64,000 bases of DNA, from contig QHBK01000004.1 of assembly GCA_003244105.1 (NCBI GenBank), positions 62,001 through 126,000 on the forward strand, in the 5' to 3' direction. How positions within the stretch are numbered: position 1 is the first letter of the stretch; each line of letters opens with the position of its first letter. The DNA is from Candidatus Eremiobacter antarcticus (lineage in GTDB: Bacteria > Vulcanimicrobiota > Vulcanimicrobiia > Eremiobacterales > Eremiobacteraceae). The position numbers were made by a program, and so were the translations under genes. The notes under the pieces are model-generated. The model was not told the origin of the DNA. It was given only the letters and a program-made list of their open reading frames with translations, and made no database searches. Positions 53,864 to 62,815 of this stretch are shown here, piece after piece.

Positions 53864-56005
53864 GTGCAAGAAGAAAACGAATCTCAATCCTCCACCTCTT
53901 CAGAAGAAGAACCACGGCCCGCTCCTCTTCAATCGCCGCCCCCGCCCCGGACGAGAACTCGCTCCGTCAACGGCGCTCCCGCATCGTCCCTGGCTGCCCG
54001 CTCAGCGGCAGAACATGGGTACCGCGTGGAACGCGCCGGCCGGACGGAAGTGCCGGAGCGAGCCGAACGCGTCGAACGTCCGCGTTCCGATAGGCCGGAA
54101 CGAGCGGAAAAAGCCGAGCGGCCCGACCGCGGCGAGCGGCTGGAGCGACCCAGCACCGCTGAACGCGCCGAACATGCGGCCGCTGCCGAAATAGATGAAC
54201 GCTCGGTCAGATCCGATGTCTCCCATCGCGACGATCGCGCCGACAGACCCGAGCGCGCGGAACGAGTCGAGCGCTTGCAGCGGCTGGATCAGGAACGATC
54301 CGAACGCCCGGAACGTCCGAGCCGAAACGAGCCGCACGAGCGAGCCGACCAGATAGAACACGCGGAGCGAAGCGAACGCAACGAACGGATGGAGCGCCCG
54401 CAACGCCCCGAACGAACGGAACAGATGTCTCACGGCGAACGGGCGGAACGACCTGAGCGAGCCGACCGCGCGGAGCAGTTCGAGCGGCAGCCCCGTTTCG
54501 ACCGCGGCGACCGGCCGCAACGCCAGGAGCGGCCCGAACGATTCGAGCGCTTCGACCGGCAAGAACGATTTGACAGAAACGATCGCGGCGGCGGCCGCTT
54601 TGACCGCGATCGCGGCATGCGCCCCGACCGCCCGGTGCAACGAGTATTTCAGCCCCGCGCCTTCCCTGAGCGCGTTGAAGTTCAACCCAAGACATTCGTG
54701 GCCAAAGACGGCACGGTGATGCCGATACTTTCGGTCAAAGAACTCGAAGAGAAAACCCGCACGGAACTGATCGAGCTCGCGAAGGTGCTCGAGATCCCCA
54801 ACCTCCAGCGCATCAAAAAGCAAGATCTTGTGTTCCCGATCCTCGAGGCGCAGGCCAAAGCTGCCGGCATGAATTTTGCCACCGGCGTTTTGGAGTTGTT
54901 GCCCGAGGGTTACGGATTTTTACGCCGCGACAACATGCGCCCAGGCGCGCACGACGTGTACATCTCGCAATCGCAGATCCGGCGGTTCGAACTGCGCACG
55001 GGCGATCTGATAGCGGGCCAAATCCGGGATCCCAAGGATAACGAAAAATATCACGGCGTCCTCAAAGTGGAGGCCGTCAACGGTCAGGATCCGGAAGCGA
55101 TCCGAGGACGCCTGCACTTCGACAAGCTGATCCCCGTCTATCCCGACTCTCGGCTGAAGATGGAGACCTCACCGCTCGAGATGAGCGGGCGCGTCTTCGA
55201 CATGTTCTGCCCCATCGGCAAGGGCCAGCGCGCGCTTATCGTCTCTCCGCCCAAAGCCGGCAAGACGACCTTGCTCAAGAAGATCGCGAATTCCATCGCG
55301 GCCAACCATCCCGAATGCGATCTTTTCGCGCTGCTCGTCGACGAGCGCCCCGAAGAGGTCACCGACATGCGCCGCTCCATCGAGGGCGAAGTCGTCTCGT
55401 CGACGTTCGACGAGCATCCGGAAAGCCACACGTCCGTCGCCGAACTGACGCTCGAGCGCTGCAAGCGCCTCGTTGAGCTCGGCCACGACGTCGTGATCCT
55501 GCTCGATTCCATCACGAGGCTGGCCCGCGCGTGGAACCAAGTGATGCCATCGACCGGCCGGACGCTTTCCGGCGGTCTCGACACGAGCGCTTTGCACAAG
55601 CCCAAACGCTTCTTCGGAGCCGCGCGGAATATTGAGAACGGCGGCAGCCTCACCATCATCGCGACCGCCCTCATCGAGACGGGCTCGAAGATGGACGACG
55701 TCATCTTCGAAGAGTTCAAAGGCACCGGCAACATGGAGATCAACTTGGTTCGTAAGCTCGCCGACAGCCGCATCTTCCCCGCCGTCGACATCAAGCGCTC
55801 CGGCACGCGTCACGAGGAGCTGCTGCTCAGCGAGATCGAGTTGCGCAAGGTCGTCATGCTGCGCCGGGCAACGGCCGTGCTCGGCACGCAAGAGATGACG
55901 GAACTGATACTCGAACGCTTCCGGCGCACCGACAGCAACGATGAGTTCCTGAAATCGGTCACCAAGGAAGCGATGTCATTGGCCAGCGCGGAGCAAGACC
56001 GCTGA
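53864..56005 (+). CDS. rho: Transcription termination factor Rho with long charged N-terminal extension
   Basis: Rho is a hexameric RNA helicase that ends transcription. The core (about 286-713) has the Rho N-terminal helix bundle, an RNA-binding cold-shock fold (LLPEGYGFLRR), Walker A PPKAGKTT (462-469), a LLDSITRLARAWNQ block and the R-loop. The first 285 residues are low-complexity, dominated by Arg, Glu and Pro in RPERxERxER-type repeats, ending in an Arg/Phe/Asp-rich stretch. Start is a GTG at 53864 without a clear ribosome binding site. Such extensions in other phyla bind RNA and can phase-separate. Confidence 0.96.
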   Translation: MQEENESQSSTSSEEEPRPAPLQSPPPPRTRTRSVNGAPASSLAARSAAEHGYRVERAGRTEVPERAERVERPRSDRPERAEKAERPDRGERLERPSTAERAEHAAAAEIDERSVRSDVSHRDDRADRPERAERVERLQRLDQERSERPERPSRNEPHERADQIEHAERSERNERMERPQRPERTEQMSHGERAERPERADRAEQFERQPRFDRGDRPQRQERPERFERFDRQERFDRNDRGGGRFDRDRGMRPDRPVQRVFQPRAFPERVEVQPKTFVAKDGTVMPILSVKELEEKTRTELIELAKVLEIPNLQRIKKQDLVFPILEAQAKAAGMNFATGVLELLPEGYGFLRRDNMRPGAHDVYISQSQIRRFELRTGDLIAGQIRDPKDNEKYHGVLKVEAVNGQDPEAIRGRLHFDKLIPVYPDSRLKMETSPLEMSGRVFDMFCPIGKGQRALIVSPPKAGKTTLLKKIANSIAANHPECDLFALLVDERPEEVTDMRRSIEGEVVSSTFDEHPESHTSVAELTLERCKRLVELGHDVVILLDSITRLARAWNQVMPSTGRTLSGGLDTSALHKPKRFFGAARNIENGGSLTIIATALIETGSKMDDVIFEEFKGTGNMEINLVRKLADSRIFPAVDIKRSGTRHEELLLSEIELRKVVMLRRATAVLGTQEMTELILERFRRTDSNDEFLKSVTKEAMSLASAEQDR

Positions 56006-56041
56006 CCTCGTAGCGGCGGACTCAACTTCGCCGTTCGCCGG

Positions 56042-56728
56042 ATGAAAGTACGGCTCAATAAACTGCTCGCTGATGCGGGCGTCGCTTCGCGCCGGGCGTC
56101 GGATAAGCTCATCGAGTCAGGCAAGGTCTTCATCGATGGCCGGCGCGCGTCGGTCGGCGCCTTGGCCGATCCCCAAACCCAGCGCGTCACCGTCAACGGC
56201 CGTCGCATCGGGCAACGCGACTCCCGCAACCACATCACGATCGTCCTGAACAAGCCCGCCGGCGTCATCACGACGCTGAGCGACGAGCACGGGCGCCCAA
56301 GCGTCGAACAGTATCTTCCGAAGCAGCAGCGCCTGTTTCCGATCGGCCGGCTGGACGCTGACACGACCGGAGTGTTGCTGTGCACGACCGACGGCGGACT
56401 GGCGCGGTTTTTGACCAACGCCGCCAACGGCGTCGCGAAACACTACGAGGTGACAGCGCGCGGCAAACTCGAGCCCCCGTCGATCTCAGCGCTGGGCGCA
56501 CGAAACATCAGAGCGCTTGCCGACGGTTCGATCCAGTTCACGATCGTGCTGACGGAAGGCAAGAACCGTCAGGTGCGCCGCATGTGCGCGTCGCAAGGGC
56601 TGCGCATCGTTTCCCTTGCGCGCACGCGTTTCGGCCCCGTAGAGCTGGGCGATCTGAAAACCGGCAGCACGCGAGCGCTCAAGCCTCACGAAGAGCGGGA
56701 ACTGAACGAGCTGCGCGCAAAGGCCTGA
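56042..56728 (+). CDS. rluB: Pseudouridine synthase RluB/RsuA family
   Basis: The 228-residue protein has an S4 RNA-binding domain (RLNKLLADAGVASRRASDKLI, about 4-60) and a pseudouridine synthase domain with the catalytic Asp in GRLDADTTGVLLCT. It also has the TEGKNRQVRRMC motif near the end. It should isomerise a uridine in ribosomal RNA. It begins 36 bases after rho and overlaps aroH by one base (TGATG). Confidence 0.93.
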   Translation: MKVRLNKLLADAGVASRRASDKLIESGKVFIDGRRASVGALADPQTQRVTVNGRRIGQRDSRNHITIVLNKPAGVITTLSDEHGRPSVEQYLPKQQRLFPIGRLDADTTGVLLCTTDGGLARFLTNAANGVAKHYEVTARGKLEPPSISALGARNIRALADGSIQFTIVLTEGKNRQVRRMCASQGLRIVSLARTRFGPVELGDLKTGSTRALKPHEERELNELRAKA

Positions 56729-57129
56729 TGGGAATGAGGGTACGTGGGGTACGCGGCGCCATCACCGCGAGCGGGAACACGCGCAGCCACATCCTGGCAG
56801 CAACGGACAAGCTGCTGCGCGAAATGGTGGCACAAAACGCCGTGCGCTCAGAAGAGATCAGCGCCGTCTTTTTCACGACCACTTCCGATTTAACGGCCGA
56901 ATTTCCGGCGGCCGCAGCTCGCGCGCTGGGCTGGTCGAAGGTTCCTCTGCTGTGCGCCCAGGAGATGACCGTGCGCGAGCGTTTGGCGGCCTGCGTGCGG
57001 GTGCTGATGCTCGTCAACACCGAAGCGGCGCAGTCCGACATCAAGCATGTGTATCTCGACGGCGCAGCGCGGTTGCGGCCCGATCTCTCCAGCGAAGAAG
57101 ACCCCGAGACCGCGGGCACGACGTTTTGA
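56728..57129 (+). CDS. aroH: Chorismate mutase, AroH type
   Basis: The 133-residue protein matches the trimeric AroH chorismate mutase: RGVRGAI at the N-terminus (with the active-site Arg), FTTTSDLTAEFPAAAARALGW, VPLLCAQEM and LMLVNT. It converts chorismate to prephenate for Phe and Tyr. The ATG at 56728 overlaps the rluB stop; an ATG six bases later is also possible. It is followed by aroF and tyrA, the next logical genes. Confidence 0.92.
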   Translation: MGMRVRGVRGAITASGNTRSHILAATDKLLREMVAQNAVRSEEISAVFFTTTSDLTAEFPAAAARALGWSKVPLLCAQEMTVRERLAACVRVLMLVNTEAAQSDIKHVYLDGAARLRPDLSSEEDPETAGTTF

Positions 57130-57154
57130 CGACCGCACGAAGCCTTCTGTCACC

Positions 57155-58216
57155 ATGATCGTCGTCATCAAGCCGAACACGACGGCGGAACAAACGAAAG
57201 ACGTCGTCGACAAGATCACCTCCATGGGCTACGGCGTGAACGTCTCGCAAGGCGCCGAGCGGCTCATCATCGGCGTGCTGGGAGTGCGCGAAGACAAGGA
57301 CATGTTGGCTGCCCAGCTGCGCAGCTTTGAGTGCGTCGACCGCGTCGTATCGATCAGCCGATCGTTCAAGTTCGTCAGCCGCGAGGGTACGCAGGCCAAA
57401 ACGGTCGTGCGCGTCAACGGTGACGTGCATATCGGAGACTCAGCCGTTCACGTCATCGCAGGGCCTTGCACGGTGGAAGGCCGCGACATGCTGCTGGACA
57501 CCGCCCGCTTCGTGAAATCCCGCGGTGCGACGATGCTGCGAGGCGGCGCCTACAAGCCGAGCACATCACCGTATTCCTTTCAGGGCATGGGAAAAGAAGG
57601 GCTGCAAATCCTGGCTGAGGCGCGCGCCGATTGCGGCTTGCCGATTGTCACGGAGGTGATGGATCCGCGCGACGTCGGGCTAGTGTCGGAGTTCGCCGAC
57701 GTGCTCCAGATCGGCGCGCGCAACATGCAGAACTTCAACTTGCTCAAAGAGGTCGCCAAAGCTCACAAGCCCGTGATGCTCAAGCGCGGCCTCTCCGCCA
57801 CGGTCGAGGAGTGGCTGCTGGCGGCCGAATACATCTACGCCGGCGGCAACCACGAGGTCATCTTGTGCGAGCGCGGAATCCGCACGTTCGAGACGGCGAC
57901 GCGCAACACGCTCGATCTCAGCGCCGTTCCGCTGCTCGCGCTGCTCACGCATCTACCGGTCATCGTCGATCCGAGCCACGGCACAGGCAAATGGGAGCTG
58001 GTGACGCCGATGGCGTGCGCCGCGATCGCCGCGGGCGCAGATGGCATTATGATCGAGGTGCACCCACGACCGGCCGACGCTCTCAAGGACGGCTTCGAAT
58101 CGCTCAACTTCGAGAAGTACGCCAAGATGATGGAAGCCGTGCGGCCGATAGCCGCCGCCATGAGCCGGCCGATCGCCTCAGACAGCCGGCCCGCCGTTCA
58201 GGTCACCAGCGGTTAA
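57155..58216 (+). CDS. aroF: DAHP synthase, AroA-beta type with ferredoxin-like regulatory domain
   Basis: The enzyme condenses PEP and erythrose-4-phosphate as the first step of the shikimate pathway. The 353-residue protein has an N-terminal ferredoxin-like domain (about 1-75), then a TIM barrel with IAGPC at 101-105 and [16 protein letters not shown]. The normally invariant KPRT motif reads KPST (134-137), with Ser136 in place of an Arg that contacts substrate phosphate. It may be a real change or a base error (CGC to AGC). It sits between aroH and tyrA. Confidence 0.93.
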   Translation: MIVVIKPNTTAEQTKDVVDKITSMGYGVNVSQGAERLIIGVLGVREDKDMLAAQLRSFECVDRVVSISRSFKFVSREGTQAKTVVRVNGDVHIGDSAVHVIAGPCTVEGRDMLLDTARFVKSRGATMLRGGAYKPSTSPYSFQGMGKEGLQILAEARADCGLPIVTEVMDPRDVGLVSEFADVLQIGARNMQNFNLLKEVAKAHKPVMLKRGLSATVEEWLLAAEYIYAGGNHEVILCERGIRTFETATRNTLDLSAVPLLALLTHLPVIVDPSHGTGKWELVTPMACAAIAAGADGIMIEVHPRPADALKDGFESLNFEKYAKMMEAVRPIAAAMSRPIASDSRPAVQVTSG

Positions 58217-58256
58217 GGCGCCGTCGCCGAGAAAGACAAGAAAGCCCCGGCAGCGA

Positions 58257-59126
58257 GTTGCCGTCATCGGTACGGGGCTTATCGGCGCATCCATCGGCCT
58301 TGCGCTCAGGCACAGCGAGCCTGCAGCAGAGGTAATAGGATGGGACCGTAGCCTTAAGCATTCGGCGGAAGCTCGCCGGATCGGCGCTTTGACCTCCGTC
58401 GCGCGCTCCTTGGAAGCTGCGGCGCGGTCCGCTCAGGTCATCATCCTTGCCACGCCGTTGCAGGCAGTCATCGATTTGATCCCACGAGTCGTCGCATCCG
58501 CCTCTTCCGGAACGCTCATATTAGATGTCGCATCGGTCAAGGCGCCTGTGATGGCCGCCGCTCGCCGGGCGCTTTTGACGCGGCCTCAAGTAGGCTTCGT
58601 GGGCGGTCACCCTATGGCCGGCCGGGAGTTGGGCGGTCCGCAAGCAGCGTTGCCCCACCTATTCCGGTCGCGGACGTTCGTGCTTTGCGAAATGCGTCTG
58701 CGGTCGCGCGGCGCCCGCACCCAATCATCCGCTGCGATGCGCGAAGCGCGAGCGTTCGTCCGTTCGCTCGGAGCGCTGCCCTTGCCGATGGACCCACGCG
58801 AGCACGATCGCATCGTGGCTTTGACCAGCGCTTTGCCGCAATTGTGCGCCGTCGGGCTGGCGCTTGCCGTCGAGCAAGACGTGCCCGAGGGCGCGCGGCG
58901 AGTGGCGGGCTCCGGCTTTGGCAGCACCGCTCGATTGGCCGTTTCCCCGCTAAGCGTTTGGCTCGGTCCTCTCATGTTGAACGCCCGAAACGTCGGTCGA
59001 GCGTTGGACGTTTTCCAAAGGCAGATGCGCTTGTTATCGCACGCCGTGACGAGGCAAGATAACCGGGCCCTCGGCAGGCACTTCGCGAGGGCGGCGCGGG
59101 CCAAGCGCCGTTTCACGCCCGGATGA
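58257..59126 (+). CDS. tyrA: Prephenate dehydrogenase TyrA, start codon not found
   Basis: TyrA oxidises prephenate to hydroxyphenylpyruvate for tyrosine. The NAD-binding motif VAVIGTGLIGASIGLAL begins at 58257, and the catalytic domain with VGGHPMAGRELGG, DPREHDRIVALTSALPQL and a helical tail is intact to 59126. No ATG, GTG or TTG occurs in this frame between the stop at 58161 and the motif; the first standard start is the TTG at 58389, which would delete the NAD site. The true start may be non-standard or the sequence may carry an indel. Confidence 0.8.
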   Translation, partial: VAVIGTGLIGASIGLALRHSEPAAEVIGWDRSLKHSAEARRIGALTSVARSLEAAARSAQVIILATPLQAVIDLIPRVVASASSGTLILDVASVKAPVMAAARRALLTRPQVGFVGGHPMAGRELGGPQAALPHLFRSRTFVLCEMRLRSRGARTQSSAAMREARAFVRSLGALPLPMDPREHDRIVALTSALPQLCAVGLALAVEQDVPEGARRVAGSGFGSTARLAVSPLSVWLGPLMLNARNVGRALDVFQRQMRLLSHAVTRQDNRALGRHFARAARAKRRFTPG

Positions 59127-59202
59127 CAGGTATTCTCGTACTTAGCGGAATAGCGCTCATCGTCTAAAGCCTCGAATAATCGAAGGCGTCAAAAGGAGAT
59201 CC

Positions 59203-60834
59203 ATGCATAATTTTCAGCGCGGCATCGCCGCCGTAGGCGCCCTCGCCGTGGCGGCCTTCGTAAGCTTGCCGGCACTGGCCGACCAGCCGACGTACTATTA
59301 CCCGCCCAAGTTCAAATCGCAGGTCAAGCCCGCGTACCCCCAGTCCGCCCGGGCAGCGCGCGAAGCCGGGGTGGTCTTCGTCAAAGTGCTTGTTGGCGCA
59401 GACGGGGTCCCCAAGAGCTTCACGATCAAGTCCTCGGGCCACAAAGATCTCGACGGTGAGGTGCTCAAAGCCGCAAAGGCGTCGAAGTATGCGCCGGCCA
59501 CTCGCAACGGTAAGGCGGTGATGGCGTTTTACGATTTCAGCTATAAGTTCACGCTTGCGGGCCTCGCCGAGAATGAGGGAAGCAACAGCGAGCTTGCCAA
59601 GCGTCTCTCGCAAGACCCCAAGAACGTCTCGACGCGGCTGGCGCTGACCGAGTTCTACATCAACAAGGGCGACTTCTCAAACGCCGAATCGACCGCGCAA
59701 GCAGGCGTGCAGTCGAGTCCCAACGATGCGCGCTTGTGGGCACAGTTAGGCCGTGCATACTATCAGGAGGGCTCCCAGAAGAAGGACGTCGGCAAGCTCA
59801 AACAGGCGGCCGACGCCTATGACAAGGCTCTTTCGATGGGCTCAGGCAGCCAGTATTCCAGTCAGGCTGCGGCCGTCTATGGCGAATACGCCTTCAACCT
59901 GATGCAGGCTCAGCAGTACAACGACTGTCTGCCATACGCCGACAAAGCGGCGCAGCTCAATTCCAAGCAGATGCAGTACCGCATGCTGAAGGGCGACTGC
60001 GAAGAGGGAGCCCAACAGCACGCCGCCGCGCTGGCGGACTATAAGACCGCACAGACCTTGGATGACAAGAAGAGCAACGATATGACTGCGAGGCTCTTGG
60101 CGGACATTGGCAACGTTCAGCTGGCCCTGAACGATGAGGCCAATGGCCTGGCAAGCCTCAACGCCGCCCAGAAGGCGGCTCCGCACAGCGGCTTCGCCTA
60201 CCAATACCTGGCCAGCTACTACATTCGCAAAGGCAACCTGAATGCGGCGCTCAACCCGTTGCTGCAGCTGGCGCAGATCCAACCGGACAATGTCCAAGTG
60301 CAGATCAACATCGGCGACATCTACGTCCGCCAGAAGAACTTCACGGCCGCTCAGACCGCCTACAACAAAGCCTTGTCCATCGACCCAAAGAGCGCTGACG
60401 CGCAATTCGGGCTAGCCGAGCTGGCCGCGGCTCAGGGGAACATCGCTGGGACGGACGCAGCGCTGCGCAAAGCGATCGCCACGGCGCCCGCCAACAGCGC
60501 CACCTACAACGCGGCCATCGCGACGCTGTTCTTGGCCTCCACGACTGACAAGGCCGATCACAGCGGCGAAGCGGCCAAGTACGCACAAGCAGCGACGGTT
60601 GCCGACCCGAATTATGCGAATGCCTGGTACACGCTCGCCATCGCATATGCGGATCAGAAGAAGAAGGACCAAGCGAACTCCGCTTTTCGCAAAGCCTTCG
60701 ACCTTTTCAAAGCCAAAAACGACCAAGCCGGTATGAAGGCGGTCAACGACCAATATATGGCGCTCAACGGCAAAGACAATTCGCTGATGACCGACAAGGC
60801 GCGCAGCGAAAGGACGAACCAACCAGGCTATTGA
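59203..60834 (+). CDS. Periplasmic TonB_C-like and TPR repeat protein
   Basis: The 543-residue protein has a signal peptide (about 1-27) and then a TonB C-terminal-like domain (about 35-120, with VKPAYPQSARAAREAGVVFVKVLVGADG). At least eight TPR-like helical repeats follow (about 125-520). AAGGAG precedes the ATG. It has no membrane anchor beyond the signal peptide, so it is a soluble periplasmic protein. Its position at the head of the exbB-exbD-exbD-tonB cluster suggests it links the Ton machinery to partners. Confidence 0.82.
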   Translation: MHNFQRGIAAVGALAVAAFVSLPALADQPTYYYPPKFKSQVKPAYPQSARAAREAGVVFVKVLVGADGVPKSFTIKSSGHKDLDGEVLKAAKASKYAPATRNGKAVMAFYDFSYKFTLAGLAENEGSNSELAKRLSQDPKNVSTRLALTEFYINKGDFSNAESTAQAGVQSSPNDARLWAQLGRAYYQEGSQKKDVGKLKQAADAYDKALSMGSGSQYSSQAAAVYGEYAFNLMQAQQYNDCLPYADKAAQLNSKQMQYRMLKGDCEEGAQQHAAALADYKTAQTLDDKKSNDMTARLLADIGNVQLALNDEANGLASLNAAQKAAPHSGFAYQYLASYYIRKGNLNAALNPLLQLAQIQPDNVQVQINIGDIYVRQKNFTAAQTAYNKALSIDPKSADAQFGLAELAAAQGNIAGTDAALRKAIATAPANSATYNAAIATLFLASTTDKADHSGEAAKYAQAATVADPNYANAWYTLAIAYADQKKKDQANSAFRKAFDLFKAKNDQAGMKAVNDQYMALNGKDNSLMTDKARSERTNQPGY

Positions 60835-60859
60835 GAACAAATACTGGACGTAAACGCGA

Positions 60860-60935
60860 GCGGACACGAGAAGGTAGGAATCACGAGGAAGCCCGTGTAA
60901 CCCGTTCGGCCATTCCGACGGGCGATCGTGTCCGC
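60860..60935. repeat. Nested inverted repeats upstream of exbB
   Basis: GCGGACACGA (60860-60869) pairs perfectly with TCGTGTCCGC (60926-60935). Inside lies a second stem (CCCGTTCGG / CCGACGGG, 60901-60922). The pair can fold as a 76-base structured element in the leader of exbB. There is no T-tract. Confidence 0.55.
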
Positions 60936-61008
60936 CATCGCCATTTGTGCAAGAGGCGCTGACCGGGAGCGCGTTCGCAACTCACTGTTCTGACGAGGAC
61001 TGCACTTT

Positions 61009-61737
61009 ATGGGTGTTTTCGCTTCTTTTGTAGACTTCCTCAACCGCGGCGGCCCCGCGATGTATGCCTTGCTGATACTCTCCATCGTATCGATAGGCAT
61101 CGTGCTCGAGCGCATGTACTTCTTCTCGAAGCAGCACTCCGACCCCAACCGGCTGTTGAGAGAGATCGGAGATCGCGTCAGCAAGGACGATCTCAACGGC
61201 GCCATCGCCGTCTGCGACCGCAACCGCGGCATGCTGCCGAAGATCCTTCAGTTTGGCCTGTACCGGCACGAGAAGAGCCGAGCCGACATTTCGGACGCCC
61301 TGTCGATTTCACTGCTGGAGCAGCTCAACGCGTTAGAAGCGAATCTTTCCATCATCGGTACGGTCGCGGTGATCGCGCCCTTCGTCGGTCTCTTCGGAAC
61401 CGTATTGGGCATCATCCGCGCCTTCAATGACATCGCCCTGAAAGGCAACTCCACCCCGGCGGTCGTCGCCGCAGGTGTGTCCGAGGCCTTGGTGACCACC
61501 GCTGCGGGTCTCGCGGTGGCCGTCATCGCCGTGATCTTCTTCAACTACTTCAAGTCGCGGATCAAGTCGTTCAACCAAGAGATGATCGTGGCAGCGAACA
61601 AGCTCGCGGAGATGCTTGCGTTCCACAACGCCGGTGCGCCCATACCGACCGAGTTGTACACCCCGCAAACCGCCCGGCGGGGCGGCCTGCCGCCTCCGGC
61701 TCCGGCGCCTCGGCCGACCGGACCGGCCGGCAAATAA
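61009..61737 (+). CDS. exbB: ExbB/TolQ/MotA proton-channel protein
   Basis: The 242-residue inner-membrane protein has three hydrophobic helices (about 10-32, 115-140 and 165-185). It has the ExbB core SIIGTVAVIAPFVGLFGTVLGIIRAF and the VVAAGVSEALVTTAAGLAVAVIAV segment with the channel Thr residues. It forms the proton-conducting pore with ExbD and drives TonB. The C-terminus is Pro-rich. It follows the TPR gene by about 170 bases, which hold nested hairpins. Confidence 0.93.
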   Translation: MGVFASFVDFLNRGGPAMYALLILSIVSIGIVLERMYFFSKQHSDPNRLLREIGDRVSKDDLNGAIAVCDRNRGMLPKILQFGLYRHEKSRADISDALSISLLEQLNALEANLSIIGTVAVIAPFVGLFGTVLGIIRAFNDIALKGNSTPAVVAAGVSEALVTTAAGLAVAVIAVIFFNYFKSRIKSFNQEMIVAANKLAEMLAFHNAGAPIPTELYTPQTARRGGLPPPAPAPRPTGPAGK

Positions 61738-61746
61738 ACTAGGGCA

Positions 61747-61842
61747 CGAGGGCAGCGGGCCGCCCTCGGCCGGAAGAGTGCGGTTTGCGGGCGCTCCTCC
61801 AAGTTGGACGCCGGTTTTCATCCGATTTGACCCACCCGGCGT
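61747..61842. repeat. Two hairpins between exbB and exbD
   Basis: CGAGGGC (61747-61753) pairs with GCCCTCG (61762-61768), and ACGCCGG (61808-61814) pairs with CCGGCGT (61836-61842). They occupy the 131-base gap after exbB. Neither has a T-tract; they could tune the ratio of ExbB to ExbD by mRNA stability or partial termination. Confidence 0.5.
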
Positions 61843-61868
61843 AACCAGAAACAGCGAGAGGCAACACC

Positions 61869-62306
61869 ATGGGAATGAGTTCGGCTCGGCAAGACACAGA
61901 AGTGATGGCGGAGATCAACATCACGCCGTTCACCGACGTCCTGCTCGTGTTGTTGATCATCTTCATGATCCTGGCGGCGTTGGCGGCGCCCCCCGGCTTC
62001 CAAAAGCAGCTGCCCAAGAAGAACAACCAACCGCAGAACATCACACAAAAAGAGCTGAAGCACCAGATCGATGTGCGGGTCACGGCCAAGAACAAGATTT
62101 ATGTTGATGGCAAACTCGTGCCCACGGAAGGCCTCTATCCAGCCTTCGTCAACACCGTGAACTTCCACAAGACGCACGAGGCGCAAGGGTACACGCAGCA
62201 CGTCTCATTGATCGCGGACCAAGACGCCAATTACAACACCATCATCAAGATCTTGGACGCGGCGCGCGCGGCCGGCGATGACGACGTCGGTTTCGTAACC
62301 GAGTAG
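61869..62306 (+). CDS. exbD: ExbD/TolR family protein (first)
   Basis: The 145-residue protein has one transmembrane helix (about 20-42, VLLVLLIIFMILAAL) preceded by ITPFTDV with the essential membrane Asp, and a periplasmic domain. GAGAGG lies upstream of the ATG. It pairs with ExbB in the proton channel. A second ExbD follows 16 bases later. Confidence 0.93.
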   Translation: MGMSSARQDTEVMAEINITPFTDVLLVLLIIFMILAALAAPPGFQKQLPKKNNQPQNITQKELKHQIDVRVTAKNKIYVDGKLVPTEGLYPAFVNTVNFHKTHEAQGYTQHVSLIADQDANYNTIIKILDAARAAGDDDVGFVTE

Positions 62307-62322
62307 GGAAGGCGAAACACCT

Positions 62323-62763
62323 ATGTCAGTCGTTGGAGCAACGCCAGAAGAAGATGTGATGTCCACCATCAACATCACGCCGTTCACCGACGTGCTGCTG
62401 GTCTTGCTCATCATCTTCATGATATTGACGTCGTTGTTGAAGCCGCCGGCCGTTCCGGAAGCCAAGAATAAAGTCAAGGTCACCAACTCGCCGCTCGTGA
62501 TGATCATCGTGCACAATGCGAAGACCAATAAAGACGAGATCCAGGTGGGTGCAGAGCAAAATATTCCAAAGACGCAGATCTACGATCATATGAAGATCTA
62601 CTTCCAGCAGTTCGGCAAGGCGGATGACATCATCATCAAGGCGGCGCCGACCGTCAAATATGGCACGGTGCTCACCGTCATGGATGCCGCCAAGGCCGCG
62701 GGATTCACCCAGTTCGGCCTTGCGAACAAGATCGCGGGCGCACCTAACGTCAACAATCCATAG
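62323..62763 (+). CDS. ExbD/TolR family protein (second)
   Basis: The 146-residue protein has the same plan as its neighbour (MSTINITPFTDVLLVLLIIFMI with the membrane Asp) but a divergent periplasmic domain (VMIIVHNAKTNKDEI). Two ExbD paralogues per ExbB are known in some Ton and Tol systems, where they may serve different TonB proteins. Sixteen bases separate them. Confidence 0.92.
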   Translation: MSVVGATPEEDVMSTINITPFTDVLLVLLIIFMILTSLLKPPAVPEAKNKVKVTNSPLVMIIVHNAKTNKDEIQVGAEQNIPKTQIYDHMKIYFQQFGKADDIIIKAAPTVKYGTVLTVMDAAKAAGFTQFGLANKIAGAPNVNNP

Positions 62764-62815
62764 CACCATGAAGAGCATGCAGCGCTGCTTGCGCCTCAGG
62801 AAAGGACGACCGTAA

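Noticed and set aside
54002-54823. Minus-strand 273-codon ORF opposite the start of rho
   Set aside because: It is the shadow of the Arg/Glu repeat; GC-rich repeats keep the opposite frame open, and the plus-strand frame continues into the Rho core.
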